In this document: piece by piece, positions 22,317-32,599 of the stretch
Position numbering within the stretch: position 1 is the stretch's first letter
Layout: every line of letters starts with the position of its first letter
Assembly: GCA_019233415.1 (NCBI GenBank)
Contig: JAFAMK010000192.1
Span: 1-38,424, forward strand
Source: Vulcanimicrobiota bacterium
GTDB taxonomy: Bacteria > Vulcanimicrobiota > Vulcanimicrobiia > Vulcanimicrobiales > Vulcanimicrobiaceae
Length of the DNA stretch: 38,424 nucleotides
Direction of reading: 5' to 3'
The notes under the pieces: generated by a model
What the model was told of the DNA's origin: nothing
What the model saw: only the letters and a program-made list of their open reading frames with translations
The model's database searches: none
Made by a program: the position numbers and the translations under genes

Positions 22317-25259
22317 TTGACCGTGCCGATTCTCGACGGCGAGCTGCGCGCGTTCTTGGAGACGCTTCCGCAGATCGTATGGCGAACCACGCCCGACGGG
22401 CGCAACGACTACTTCAACGGCGTCTGGTACGAGTACACGGGGCTGACGCCGGAGGCCTCGATGGGCGCGCGCTGGTCGGACAGCGTCCATCCCGACGACC
22501 GGGCGCGCGCGGTCGCGGCCTGGACGGCGGCGACGAACGAAGAAGGCCCGTACGAGATCGAGTTCCGGCTGCGCGCGCGCGACGGTTCGTACCGCTGGTT
22601 CCTCACGCGCGCGACGCCGCTGCGCGATGCGAGCGGCGCGATCGCGCACTGGTACGGAACGTCGACCGACATCGACGCGCAGAAGCGCAGTGAGGACCAG
22701 TTCCGCGCGATCGCCGAGGCGATTCCGCAGATGGTCTTCACCGCGCTGCCGAACGGCCGCATCGACTACGCGAACTCGCAGGTGTACGACTACACCGGCT
22801 CGCCGCGCGGCGACTTCGCCGCCTGGGCGTGGGACGAGGTCGTGCACCCGGACGACTTCACCGACGCGTTCGACATGTGGCGGCGCGCGGTTGCGACCGG
22901 TGAACCGTTCGAGGGCGAGGTGCGGCTGCAGCGCCGCGACGGGAGCTACCGCTGGTTCATCGTCCGCGCAAGCGCGGTGCGCGACCCGGCGAACGGTGAC
23001 GTCACGCGCTGGTTCGGCACCTGCACCGACGTCGACGACTTGCACGGCGCCGCCGACCGCGACGCGTTCCTCGCCGGCGCCGACGAGCTGTTCGCGGTCG
23101 AGCTCGACAGCGGCGCGATCTTGCGCGCGGTCTCGCGCGCCGCGGTGCAGTCGTTCGCCGACTTCGTGCTGCTCGATCTCGCCGACGAGGGCGGCCGGCT
23201 CGTACGCGCGGTCGTCGAGCACCGCGACCCGCGCCGGCGCGGGCCGTTCCAGCGCTCGATCGGGTCGTACACGCCGGTCGACCATCCGGTCCACCCGATC
23301 GCCGCGGCGTGGCGCAGCGGCGAAGGCGTCCTCGTGCCGCGGATCGACGAATCGTGGTGGGTGCGCGCGGCGGCCGACGAGGCGCACCTCACGCGCATGC
23401 GCACCGAAGGACTCTCGTCGCTGATCACGGTCGTCATCGTTTCGCACGGGCGGCGCTACGGCGTGCTGACGTTCTGCCGCAACCGCAACGCGCACCCGTA
23501 CGGCGACGCCGACCTCGCGACCGCGGAAGAACTGGCGCGCCGGATCGGCGCCGCGCTCGAAAACGCGCGCCTCTATCAGGAAGCGCGCGTCGCGGTCGAG
23601 ACGCAGCGGCGCATCGCGGAGCGCGAGGCGTTCTACGCGCGGCTGGGCGAATCGCTCGCGGAGACGCTCGACCTGCGCGAGACGCTCGAGGCCGCGACGC
23701 GTCTGTTGGTCCCGCTGTTCGCCGACTGGGCGGTGGTGAACTTGATCGACGAGGACGACGCGCTGTTCCTCGCCGCTTCGCACCACCGCGACGCCGACTT
23801 GGACAAGCGCACGAGCACGCTGCTCGACCTGCGCTACCTCGCCACCGACGCCGGCGGCGGTTCGCCGGCGGTCGTGCGCACGAAGCGACCGCTGCTGTAC
23901 GAGCACCTCCCCGAAGGCGGGATCGGCGCGGTGACCGGTCCCTACCGCGAGGCGATTCGCTCGCTCGGCGTCGTCTCGGCGGTGATCGTGCCGATCGCGT
24001 TCGGCGGCGCGGTGCGCGGGACGGTCGCGATCATGTACGACCGCACCTCGGGGCGGCACTACTCGGCCGACGACCTGCCGTTCTTCGTCGAGGTCGCGCG
24101 CCGGCTCTCGCCGGCGATCGGGAACGCGGAGGCGTACGAGCGCGAGCGGCGCGTCGCGCGCACGTTCCAAGCCGCCGCGCTGACGACGGAGCTGCCGCGC
24201 GTCCCCGGCACCTCGTTCGACGCGCTGTACGAAGCCGGCCGCAGCGAGGCGCTGATCGGCGGCGACTGGTACGACGCGTTCCGCGTCGCCGACGGCCGGA
24301 TCGTCATGTCGGTCGGCGACGTCGCAGGCAGCGGGCTCGACGCGGCGGCGACGATGGCGGCGATTCGGCAGAGCTTGCGCGGCGCGGCGGCGATCAACCC
24401 CGACCCGTCGGTAATGCTCGACGCCGCCGACAAGGTGCTGCGCTCGCAGGTGCCCGACACGTTCGTGACCGCGTGGGTCGGCGTGATCGATCCGGTGTGG
24501 GCGACGCTCGCGTGCGCCGGCGCCGGGCATCCGCCGCCGCTGCACCGCAACGTGCTGTACGAGGTCGAGCAGCTTCCCGGCGGCGGGCTCCCGCTCGGTC
24601 TGCGCGAGCGCGGCCAGGACGTCACGCGCTCGTTCGAGATCGAACCGGACACGACGGTGCTGCTCTACACCGACGGCCTCGTCGAAGCGGGGCGCGACTT
24701 GATCGCAGGCGAGGCCGCGCTCGCCGCGGCGCTGCGCGAGGCCGACCTGCAGGCCGCGCCGGCGCAGGCGATCCACGAAGCGGTTCTCGACGGGCGCGGC
24801 GCGAGCGACGACGTCGCGCTACTCGTCGTCGCGTTCCGCCGCTCGCTGGTCGACGTCGGCGGTGACCGCGGTGCGCTGCGCTGGACGTTCGCGGTCGACG
24901 ACGGAACGGCCGCCGGCGCGGCGCGCCACGCGATGGTCGACGCGCTCGAGCGGCGCGGCGTCGGCGAGACCGACCGGACCGTCGCGGAGCTGGTCTACGC
25001 GGAGCTGGTCGGGAACGCGAAGCGCTACGCGCCCGGCGCGGTCGACGTCGCACTCGACCTCAGCGGCGAGTACGCCGTCCTGCACGTGCTCGACCGCGGC
25101 AGCGGCTTTCAGCACAATGCCCGCCTCCCGGCCGACGCGCTCGCCGAGAGCGGCCGCGGCCTCTTCATCGTCGCCTCGATCGTCGAGGAGTTCGCCGTCA
25201 CCCGCGGCATTCGCGCCGGTGCCCACGCCCGCGCCGTCCTGAAAGGCCGCCTCGGGTAG
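22317..25259 (+). CDS. PAS-PAS-GAF-GAF-SpoIIE phosphatase-HATPase sensor protein
   Basis: This is a multi-domain regulator of about 980 residues for a partner-switching (RsbU/RsbW-type) stress pathway. In order it has PAS 1 (1-125), PAS 2 (128-250), GAF 1 (255-420), a short coiled linker, GAF 2 (440-610), a PP2C/SpoIIE phosphatase (625-845) and an anti-sigma-type ATPase (855-980). The phosphatase shows GGDWYDAF, SVGDVAGSGLDAAATMA, AGHPPPL, LYTDGLVEAG and DDVALLVV. The ATPase shows ELVGNAKRYAPGA (N box), DRGSGF and GRGLFIVASIVEEF. Phosphatase and kinase thus share one chain. There are no transmembrane segments, so it senses a cytosolic signal. TTG 22317 with GGGGGG 6 nt upstream is chosen; ATG 22287 and GTG 22323 are alternatives. 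Confidence 0.9.
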   Translation: MTVPILDGELRAFLETLPQIVWRTTPDGRNDYFNGVWYEYTGLTPEASMGARWSDSVHPDDRARAVAAWTAATNEEGPYEIEFRLRARDGSYRWFLTRATPLRDASGAIAHWYGTSTDIDAQKRSEDQFRAIAEAIPQMVFTALPNGRIDYANSQVYDYTGSPRGDFAAWAWDEVVHPDDFTDAFDMWRRAVATGEPFEGEVRLQRRDGSYRWFIVRASAVRDPANGDVTRWFGTCTDVDDLHGAADRDAFLAGADELFAVELDSGAILRAVSRAAVQSFADFVLLDLADEGGRLVRAVVEHRDPRRRGPFQRSIGSYTPVDHPVHPIAAAWRSGEGVLVPRIDESWWVRAAADEAHLTRMRTEGLSSLITVVIVSHGRRYGVLTFCRNRNAHPYGDADLATAEELARRIGAALENARLYQEARVAVETQRRIAEREAFYARLGESLAETLDLRETLEAATRLLVPLFADWAVVNLIDEDDALFLAASHHRDADLDKRTSTLLDLRYLATDAGGGSPAVVRTKRPLLYEHLPEGGIGAVTGPYREAIRSLGVVSAVIVPIAFGGAVRGTVAIMYDRTSGRHYSADDLPFFVEVARRLSPAIGNAEAYERERRVARTFQAAALTTELPRVPGTSFDALYEAGRSEALIGGDWYDAFRVADGRIVMSVGDVAGSGLDAAATMAAIRQSLRGAAAINPDPSVMLDAADKVLRSQVPDTFVTAWVGVIDPVWATLACAGAGHPPPLHRNVLYEVEQLPGGGLPLGLRERGQDVTRSFEIEPDTTVLLYTDGLVEAGRDLIAGEAALAAALREADLQAAPAQAIHEAVLDGRGASDDVALLVVAFRRSLVDVGGDRGALRWTFAVDDGTAAGAARHAMVDALERRGVGETDRTVAELVYAELVGNAKRYAPGAVDVALDLSGEYAVLHVLDRGSGFQHNARLPADALAESGRGLFIVASIVEEFAVTRGIRAGAHARAVLKGRLG

Positions 25260-25283
25260 GAAGGATCGAGCGGCGCCGCGGTA

Positions 25284-25299
25284 GGATTGTATACAATCC
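25284..25299. promoter_or_regulatory. Operator palindrome of the mutase operon (GntR/FCD type)
   Basis: GGATTGTATACAATCC is a perfect 16-bp palindrome. Its core TTGTATACAA fits the T-N-G-T-N(0-3)-A-C-N-A pattern bound by FadR-subfamily GntR regulators. It includes TACAAT (25292-25297), the likely -10, so bound regulator would block the polymerase. It ends 16 nt before the ATG of the mutase gene. The operon's own FCD-type regulator (29771) is the obvious ligand-responsive partner. Confidence 0.7.
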
Positions 25300-25315
25300 G
25301 ATCCGGAGGTTGCCC

Positions 25316-26988
<1,673 letters not shown>

Positions 26989-26992
<4 letters not shown>

Positions 26993-27912
26993 TCGCGCAC
27001 CGCGTGCAGCGCGACCTCGCGCGCGCGATCTCGGCGGTCGAGAACGGCCACACCGACGTCCGCGGCGCGCTGGCGCAGTTCGCGGCGCTCGGCCACGCGC
27101 AGCGAAACGGTGCGCGCGCCGACGTCATCGGGATCACCGGGCCGCCCGGCGCAGGAAAATCCACGCTGGTCGACCGCCTTATCGAGGGCTTTCGCGCGAA
27201 CGGCGAGACGGTCGCGGTGATCGCGGTCGACCCGTCGTCGCCGTTCACGCACGGCGCGGTGCTCGGCGACCGCGTGCGCATGCAGCGCCACGCCGGCGAC
27301 CGCGGGGTCTTCATTCGCAGCATGGCCTCGCGCACGGCGGGCGGCGGGCTCGCCCCGGCGACGCGCGACGCGGTGCGGCTCGCCGACGCGGCGGGGTTCG
27401 ACGTCGTCATCGTCGAGACGGTCGGCGTCGGCCAAGTCGAGCTGGAGATCGTCGCGGTCGCCGACGTCATCGTCGTCGTGACGGTTCCCGCGCTCGGCGA
27501 CAGCGTGCAGACGATCAAGGCCGGGCTGACGGAGATCGCGGACATGTTCGTCGTCAACATGGCCGACCGGCCCGGCGCGAACGCGACCGCGCTCGACCTC
27601 AAACACATGGTGCGCGAGGGCGCGCGCGAGATCCCCGTCCTGCAGACGGTCGCGCAGGACGGGACCGGCCTTCCGGCGCTGCTCGACGCGCTCGCGGCGA
27701 AGCGCGGCGCCGGCGACTCGAACGCGGTCCGCGCCGTGCGCTTCGAGGTCGTGCGCCGCGCGCGCGACGCGGCCGTGCGCGCCGCGCTGGCGGCGCTCGA
27801 CTCGGACGACGCGTCCGCGGTCCTCGACGGCCTGCGCGACCATACGATCTCCCGCAACGACGCGGTCGATGCGCTGCTCGCGATCCTCGGAGGACCGGCC
27901 CATGCCCATTAA
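26989..27912 (+). CDS. MeaB/ArgK-type G-protein chaperone of the mutase
   Basis: This GTPase protects the B12 mutase from inactivation and gates cofactor loading. At 307 residues it is slightly short for the family. Walker A is GPPGAGKST (51-59), followed by VIAVDPSSPFTHGAVLGDRVRM, the family's switch region. IVETVGVGQVELEIV is the switch/Mg loop, and NMADRPGA stands in place of the usual NKAD guanine motif (Asn-Met-Ala-Asp). TTG 26989 overlaps the mutase stop as TTGA, pointing to translational coupling; there is no ribosome site. Its placement between large and small subunit genes shows it serves this mutase. Confidence 0.9.
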
Positions 27913-28327
27913 AGTGCTCGTCGCCAAGCCCGGGCTCGACGGCCACGACCGTGGCGCGAAGATCGTCGCGCGCGCACTGCGCGACGCGGGGATGGAGGTC
28001 GTCTACACCGGCCTGCACCAGACGCCGGAGATGATCGTGAACGCCGCGATCCAGGAAGACGTCGACGTGGTCGGCGTGAGCATCCTCTCGGGCGCGCACA
28101 TGACGGTCTTCCCGAAGATCATGGACCTGCTGCACGAGCGGGAGGTCGACGACATCGTCGTCGTCGCCGGCGGCGTGATCCAGGAGAACGACGTGCCGAA
28201 GCTGCGCGCGCTCGGCGTGCGCGAGGTCTTCAACGCGGAGGCTTCGACGCAGGACCTGATCGAGGGGATCGAGCGGATCGTCGCCGCGCACGGGCGCGAC
28301 GCGGCGCGCCGCGCGGCGCAGGCATGA
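27902..28327 (+). CDS. hcmB: 2-hydroxyisobutyryl-CoA mutase small (B12-binding) subunit
   Basis: This is the cobalamin-binding subunit, 141 residues. The base-off/His-on motif is D13-G-H15-D-R-G18 (KPGLDGHDRGAKIVARALRDAG). The second and third parts are VSILSGAHM near residue 60 and VVAGGVI at 90, completing the B12 pocket. EVVYTGLHQTPE is typical of small subunits of two-chain mutases. GGAGGA lies 7 nt before ATG 27902, which overlaps the MeaB gene by 11 nt. The stop overlaps the ligase start (ATGA). It pairs with the large subunit at 25316, which lacks this domain. Confidence 0.92.
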   Translation: MPIKVLVAKPGLDGHDRGAKIVARALRDAGMEVVYTGLHQTPEMIVNAAIQEDVDVVGVSILSGAHMTVFPKIMDLLHEREVDDIVVVAGGVIQENDVPKLRALGVREVFNAEASTQDLIEGIERIVAAHGRDAARRAAQA

Positions 28328-29721
28328 TCGCCTCGCCGGCCGCCGCGTGGCCGCCGGTCTACGACCCGGCATACCGCCCGCGCGACGACCAACCGTACTG
28401 GGACCGCGCGCGCGAGACGATGTCGGCCGACGAGCGCGCCGCGCACATCTTGCAGAAGGTTCAGGCGCTGATGGCGTGGGCGTGGGAGCGCGCGCCGTTC
28501 TATCGCGCGCATTGGCGCATGGCGGGGCTCGAGCCCGGCGACGTGCGATCGCTCGACGACTTCGCGCGCGTCCCGACGATCAGCAAGGCCGATCTGCGCG
28601 CCGATCAAGCCGTCCACCCGCCGTTCGGCTCGTACCTGTGCGTCGAACCGCACGAGGTCGCGCGCGTGCACGGCACGTCGGGCACGAGCGGCCGTCCGAC
28701 CGCGTTCGCCTGGACGCGCGACGACTACGCGCGGATCGCCGAGGCGCATGCGCGGATCATGTGGAGCTTCGGGCTGCGCCCGAGCGACCTCGTCTTCGTC
28801 GGCTCGATCTTCTCGCTGTATGTCGGCTCGTGGGGAACGCTTGCGGGCGTCGAGCGGCTCGGTGCGGCGAGCTTTCCGTTCGGTGCCGGCGTTCCGGGTA
28901 TGACGCTGCAGGCGCTCTCGTGGATGCAGCAGATGCGCCCGAGCGCGTTCTACGGGACGCCCTCGTACGCGTTGCGGCTCGCGGAGACCGCGCGCGCGGA
29001 GGGGATCGACCCGCAGGGGCTCGGCCTGCGGCTGATGTTCTTCTCCGGCGAGCCCGGCGCCGGCATCCCCGCGATGAAGCAGTTGATCCAAGAGACATTT
29101 GGCGCCGCGTGCATCGATACCGGCAGCATGGGCGAGGTCACCCCATGGATGAACGTCGCCGAGTGCGCGCACCGCACCGGGATGCACCTGTGGCAAGACC
29201 TCGTGTATGCCGAGCTGCTCGACCCGCAGACGCTGCGCCCGCTGCCGTTCGGCGCGACGGGGACGCCGGTCTACACGCAGCTCGAACGGCGCGGTCAGCC
29301 GATGATCCGTCTCGTCTCAGGCGACCTCGCCGAATGGACCGACGCGCCGTGCCCGTGCGGGCGCACGTACCCACGCTTCCCGCGCGGGATCGTCGGCCGC
29401 ATCGACGACATGCTCGTCATCCGCGGCGAGAACATCTATCCTAGCGCGGTCGAAGAGGTGCTGCGCGCGTTCGCCGAGGTCGGGACCGAGTTCGAGATCG
29501 TCGTGACGCGCCCGCGCGCGCTCGACGAGCTGACCGTGCGCGCCGAACTGGTCGCGCCGTGCGACGAGGACGCGCTGCGCGAACGGATCGTCGCGCGGAT
29601 GAAGCGCCAGCTCGGGATTCGTCCGGAGATCGCGTTCGCGCCGGCCGGGACGCTGGCGCGCACCGACCTCAAGTCGCGCCGCGTCCGCGACGAGCGCGAT
29701 CACATCGCGCCGACCGCATAG
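28324..29721 (+). CDS. PaaK-type AMP-forming acyl-CoA ligase
   Basis: This adenylate-forming ligase of the phenylacetate-CoA ligase family has 465 residues. The P-loop reads VHGTSGTSGRPT (115-126), and the later core is YGTPSYALRLAE, SGEPG and DTGSMGE (adenine contact). RLVSGDLAEW follows, then PCPCGR with two Cys, and the hinge GRIDDMLVIRGENIYPSAVEEVL. ATGA overlap with hcmB places it in the mutase operon. By context it should make the CoA thioester the mutase uses, most simply 2-hydroxyisobutyrate to 2-hydroxyisobutyryl-CoA. The family as a whole prefers aromatic acids, so substrate is inferred from neighbours, not from residues. Confidence 0.88.
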   Translation: MIASPAAAWPPVYDPAYRPRDDQPYWDRARETMSADERAAHILQKVQALMAWAWERAPFYRAHWRMAGLEPGDVRSLDDFARVPTISKADLRADQAVHPPFGSYLCVEPHEVARVHGTSGTSGRPTAFAWTRDDYARIAEAHARIMWSFGLRPSDLVFVGSIFSLYVGSWGTLAGVERLGAASFPFGAGVPGMTLQALSWMQQMRPSAFYGTPSYALRLAETARAEGIDPQGLGLRLMFFSGEPGAGIPAMKQLIQETFGAACIDTGSMGEVTPWMNVAECAHRTGMHLWQDLVYAELLDPQTLRPLPFGATGTPVYTQLERRGQPMIRLVSGDLAEWTDAPCPCGRTYPRFPRGIVGRIDDMLVIRGENIYPSAVEEVLRAFAEVGTEFEIVVTRPRALDELTVRAELVAPCDEDALRERIVARMKRQLGIRPEIAFAPAGTLARTDLKSRRVRDERDHIAPTA

Positions 29722-29770
29722 GGGCGCCCGGAGAGCGTCCGGAAAGGGGCTGCGGCGCGAGCGCCACGCA

Positions 29771-30412
29771 ATGGAATCCGTCACCACGTACGACCGCGTC
29801 CTCGCCGAATTGCGCGGGGCGATTCTCGCCGGCCTTCACCCGCCGGGCAGCCGCCTGCGCCAGGTCGAGCTGGCCGAGCAGTACCGGACGAGCCGCATCC
29901 CGCTGCGCGAGGCGCTGCGCACGCTCGAAGCCGAGGGGCTCGTCACCAGCGAGGCCAACCGCGGCGCGACCGTCGCGCCGCTCGACGCGCAGGACCTGAG
30001 CGAGCTGTACGTCTTCCGGCTGGCGCTGGAGCGCGTCACCGCGCGCGCCGCGGCGGCGCGCCGCGTCGACCTGCGCCCGCGGGTCGCGGCCTGGCGCGCC
30101 GAGGCGCGCGCCGCCCTGCGCCAGGGCCGGATCGAGCCGCTGATCGCCGCCGACGCGGCGTTCCACATGGCGATCGCCGAGGTGGCGGGGAACCGCCACG
30201 TGCGGGCGGCGCTCGACGGCCGCTGGGCGCACATCGCGCGCGCGATGCGGCTCTACCTGCGCACGTCGAGCTACCGCGACACCGTCTGGGACGAGCACAT
30301 GGAGATCGCCGAAGCGATCGCCGCCGGCAACGAAGACCTCGCCGAAACGCTGCTCGGCGCGCACGTCCAGCAAAGCGAAAACGTCGTCCTCTCGCGCCTT
30401 GGCACGACATGA
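29771..30412 (+). CDS. GntR-family regulator, FadR/FCD type
   Basis: This is a 213-residue transcription factor. An N-terminal winged helix (VLAELRGAILAGLHPPGSRL, EQYRTSRIPLREALRTLEAEGLV) precedes an all-helical FCD ligand domain (85-205). The FCD domain shows the metal-binding pattern: Asp and His in DAAFHMAIAEVAGN, His in DEHMEIAEAIAAGN and His in GAHVQQSENV. FCD regulators usually sense small organic acids or their CoA forms and repress nearby catabolic genes. It is last in the mutase operon, 49 bp after the ligase, and likely binds the palindrome at 25284-25299. No clear ribosome site precedes ATG 29771. Confidence 0.9.
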   Translation: MESVTTYDRVLAELRGAILAGLHPPGSRLRQVELAEQYRTSRIPLREALRTLEAEGLVTSEANRGATVAPLDAQDLSELYVFRLALERVTARAAAARRVDLRPRVAAWRAEARAALRQGRIEPLIAADAAFHMAIAEVAGNRHVRAALDGRWAHIARAMRLYLRTSSYRDTVWDEHMEIAEAIAAGNEDLAETLLGAHVQQSENVVLSRLGTT

Positions 30413-30415
30413 CGA

Positions 30416-30475
30416 GGGCCCTTCGACAAGCTCAGGGTGACAGAGTCCCGTCACCCTGAGCCTGTCGAAGGGCCT
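30416..30475. repeat. REP-like repeat locus B, near-perfect hairpin
   Basis: Two arms of the same family face each other: 30417-30441 (CCCTTCGACAAG then CTCAGGGTGAC) and 30450-30474 (GTCACCCTGAG then CCTGTCGAAGGG). They give a stem of about 25 bp with one mismatch and an 8-nt loop. It lies exactly between the convergent stops of the GntR gene and the DUF155-like gene and should stop transcription from both sides. Confidence 0.88.
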
Positions 30476-31563
30476 CAGTGCCGCAATGCGAGGATGCCGA
30501 TGATCGCTTCGAGCGCGACTAGGACGATGATGATGATCTCCAGCGTCTCGCTGCGCGCGTACTGTGCCTGGTCCTGGAAGACGCGGTAGATCTCGCTGAC
30601 GCTGCGCAGCTTCGTGTCGATCTGGCGCTGCCAGTCGGCGAGGCCGAGCCGGCCCGCGACCGCGCGGTAGAGCCGCGCGTAGTACGCGTCGCCGATGATC
30701 TTCAGCGCGTTCGCGGTGCGATCGGTCAGTTCGAGCACGTCGACGAGGAGGAAGCGCACGCGTGCCGCATGTTCGGCGGCGCCGTGGCGGAGAAAGCGCC
30801 GCGCCGGACGGCCCGGTTCGAGCCGGTAGATCGCATCCAGCTCTTCGTCGAGCCGCGCGTCGTAGGTGCGGAACTCGACCAGCTGTGAGTTGGCGAACTC
30901 GAGGATGTCTTCGACCGCTTCGGCGCCGTCCTCGCGGTCGTAGACGAATGCCGCGTCCCACTGCACGACCGTCAAATCGTCGGGGTAGTACGAGAATGCG
31001 AGCCGCAGCGCTTCCTGCTGCTCGCCCGCGACGAGGTCGCGGTCCTCGAACAGCAAGAGCCGTGCCAGGTCCGCGCCGTACTCGCCGGTGAGCCGCCCGG
31101 CGGCAACGGGCGTTTCGAAGCGCTGCACTTCGAGCACGAAGTAGTCCTCGACCAGCGCCGGATGCGGGTCGTCGAGCATCCCCGCGATCTCGGCCAGCAC
31201 GTCGTCGAGCGCGGCGTGCGCCTGCGCTTCGAGCGCGGGATTTCCGCGCAGCGTGCGCGTGAGCGCCGCGAACTCGTCCCACGGCCCGGCGAACGGGACG
31301 CTGACGCGCAGCGAAACGACGCCGAAGTCGAAGATCTTCGCGCGGACCGTCGCGCGCGGGCTCTCCAAGTCGGAGAGCCGCACGATCATCGGCGCGACGG
31401 GGTACTGGATGAATTCCGACGACGCTTCGCGGCGCAGTTGCAGCGGCGCGCGCGCGACGCCCTCGCCGCGCACCGTGCGCAGCTGGGCGAGGTCGATCGT
31501 GTCGGCGACGTCGTAGACGAACAGCGCGCGAAACGCGCCGCGCGCGATCGCGGGCAACTCCAC
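30475..31563 (-). CDS. RMD1/YagE-like (DUF155) protein with C-terminal membrane anchor
   Basis: This 362-residue protein resembles the DUF155 family that includes yeast Rmd1 and mitochondrial RMND1. The late part, reading from about 210 (FVYDREDGAEAVEDILEFANSQ, LDEELDAIY, RVRFLLVDVLELTDRTANALKIIGDAYY), has the coiled helices of that family. It ends in a single membrane span (LEIIIIVLVALEAIIGIL) with only four residues after it. Family members are tail-anchored and of unclear biochemical role. GTG 31563 is preceded by GGGAAG with almost no spacing; TTG 31557 is also possible. It ends within the edge of REP locus B and lies 21 bp downstream of the LysR gene, so they may be co-transcribed. Confidence 0.68.
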   Translation of the reverse strand: MELPAIARGAFRALFVYDVADTIDLAQLRTVRGEGVARAPLQLRREASSEFIQYPVAPMIVRLSDLESPRATVRAKIFDFGVVSLRVSVPFAGPWDEFAALTRTLRGNPALEAQAHAALDDVLAEIAGMLDDPHPALVEDYFVLEVQRFETPVAAGRLTGEYGADLARLLLFEDRDLVAGEQQEALRLAFSYYPDDLTVVQWDAAFVYDREDGAEAVEDILEFANSQLVEFRTYDARLDEELDAIYRLEPGRPARRFLRHGAAEHAARVRFLLVDVLELTDRTANALKIIGDAYYARLYRAVAGRLGLADWQRQIDTKLRSVSEIYRVFQDQAQYARSETLEIIIIVLVALEAIIGILALRH

Positions 31564-31584
31564 CTTCCCGCGGTTCCCTCGCGG

Positions 31585-32526
31585 TTACGCGGCTCCCGCT
31601 CGGGCGCCGAGCGCGAACGTGGGCAGAAGGGCCTTGCCCTCCTCGCGCGCGGCGTTCAGCAGCGCCTGAACCGGGGCGGTGACCGTCGCCGGGCGCCAGG
31701 TCACGACGATGACGAACTCGCCCGGCGGACGGATCGGCAGCTCGACCAGTGTCCCGGCGGCCAGCTCGTCGTCGACGACGACCTGCGGCAGGATCGCCGC
31801 GCCGGCGCCCAGGCGCACGAGCTGCCGGATCGCCTCGAAGTTGTCGAAGTCCAGCCGCGCGCCGATCCGCACTCCCGCCTCGTCGAGCAGGGCGGCGAAC
31901 GCCTCGCGGTAGCTGCAGCCGGGCTCCGTGTCGAGCAGCGTCTCGCCGGTGAAGTCGGCGGGTGCGACGCGCGTCAGCGACGCGAGCCGGTGCTGCGGCG
32001 CGACGACGACCGCGATCGGCACGGCAGAGAGCTCCTCGGTGGCGAGCGACTCGTCGCGCAGGTGGTCGAGCATCTCGCCGCGCCGCTCGATCGTCAGGGC
32101 GAGGTCCAGCTCGCCGTCGCGGACGCCGGCGACCTGGTCGCAGCACGAGCCGTGGCGGGTCGAGACCGACAGGTTCGGCTCGCGCAGGCGTGCCCGGGCG
32201 AGGATGCGCGGCAGAAGGCAGGAGGCCAGGCTCGCGGCCGAGCCGAGCGAGACGGCGCTGGCGGGAACGACCGCCGCGCGCACGTCGGCGATCGCGCTGC
32301 GCTCGGCGTCGACGATCCGCTTCGCGTGGACCAGGAAGGCGCGGCCGGCTTCGGTCAGCGCGATCCCGCGCCCGACCCGCTCGACGAGCGCGACGCCGAC
32401 TTCCTGTTCGAGCGCGTGGACGTGCGCGGCGATGCTCGACGGCGCGTAGTCGAGCCGCTCGGCGGTTCTCGTCACCGTACGCGCTTCCGCGAGTGCGACG
32501 AACGTCTTGAGATTGCGCACGTCCAT
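31585..32526 (-). CDS. LysR-family transcriptional regulator
   Basis: This is a 313-residue regulator. The N-terminal helix-turn-helix (MDVRNLKTFVALAEARTVTR, TAERLDYAPSSIAAHVHALEQEVG) is typical, followed by the linker helix and a two-lobed ligand-binding domain. That domain contains STRHGSCCDQVAGVRDGELDLAL, LLDTEPGCSYREAF and RLGAGAAILPQ. The CSYR stretch resembles the redox- or amino-acid-responsive LysR types, but the ligand is unknown. ATG 32526 is fixed by homology; there is no clear ribosome site. It is divergent from a 48-residue ORF, and the gap holds three CGTTCGG direct repeats that may be its binding sites. Confidence 0.93.
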   Translation of the reverse strand: MDVRNLKTFVALAEARTVTRTAERLDYAPSSIAAHVHALEQEVGVALVERVGRGIALTEAGRAFLVHAKRIVDAERSAIADVRAAVVPASAVSLGSAASLASCLLPRILARARLREPNLSVSTRHGSCCDQVAGVRDGELDLALTIERRGEMLDHLRDESLATEELSAVPIAVVVAPQHRLASLTRVAPADFTGETLLDTEPGCSYREAFAALLDEAGVRIGARLDFDNFEAIRQLVRLGAGAAILPQVVVDDELAAGTLVELPIRPPGEFVIVVTWRPATVTAPVQALLNAAREEGKALLPTFALGARAGAA

Positions 32527-32576
32527 CGTTCGGCAAAACCGCAACGTTCGGGCGGAAGTTCCGTGCGCTCGTTCGG
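32527..32576. promoter_or_regulatory. Three CGTTCGG direct repeats in the LysR control region
   Basis: CGTTCGG occurs at 32527-32533, 32545-32551 and 32570-32576, all in the same direction, between LysR and the small divergent ORF. Repeats of this sort often bind LysR tetramers, though the classic T-N11-A form was not identified. The first copy abuts the LysR start codon. Confidence 0.4.
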
Positions 32577-32599
32577 CGGCACGGCGCTATCGTAGGGGC

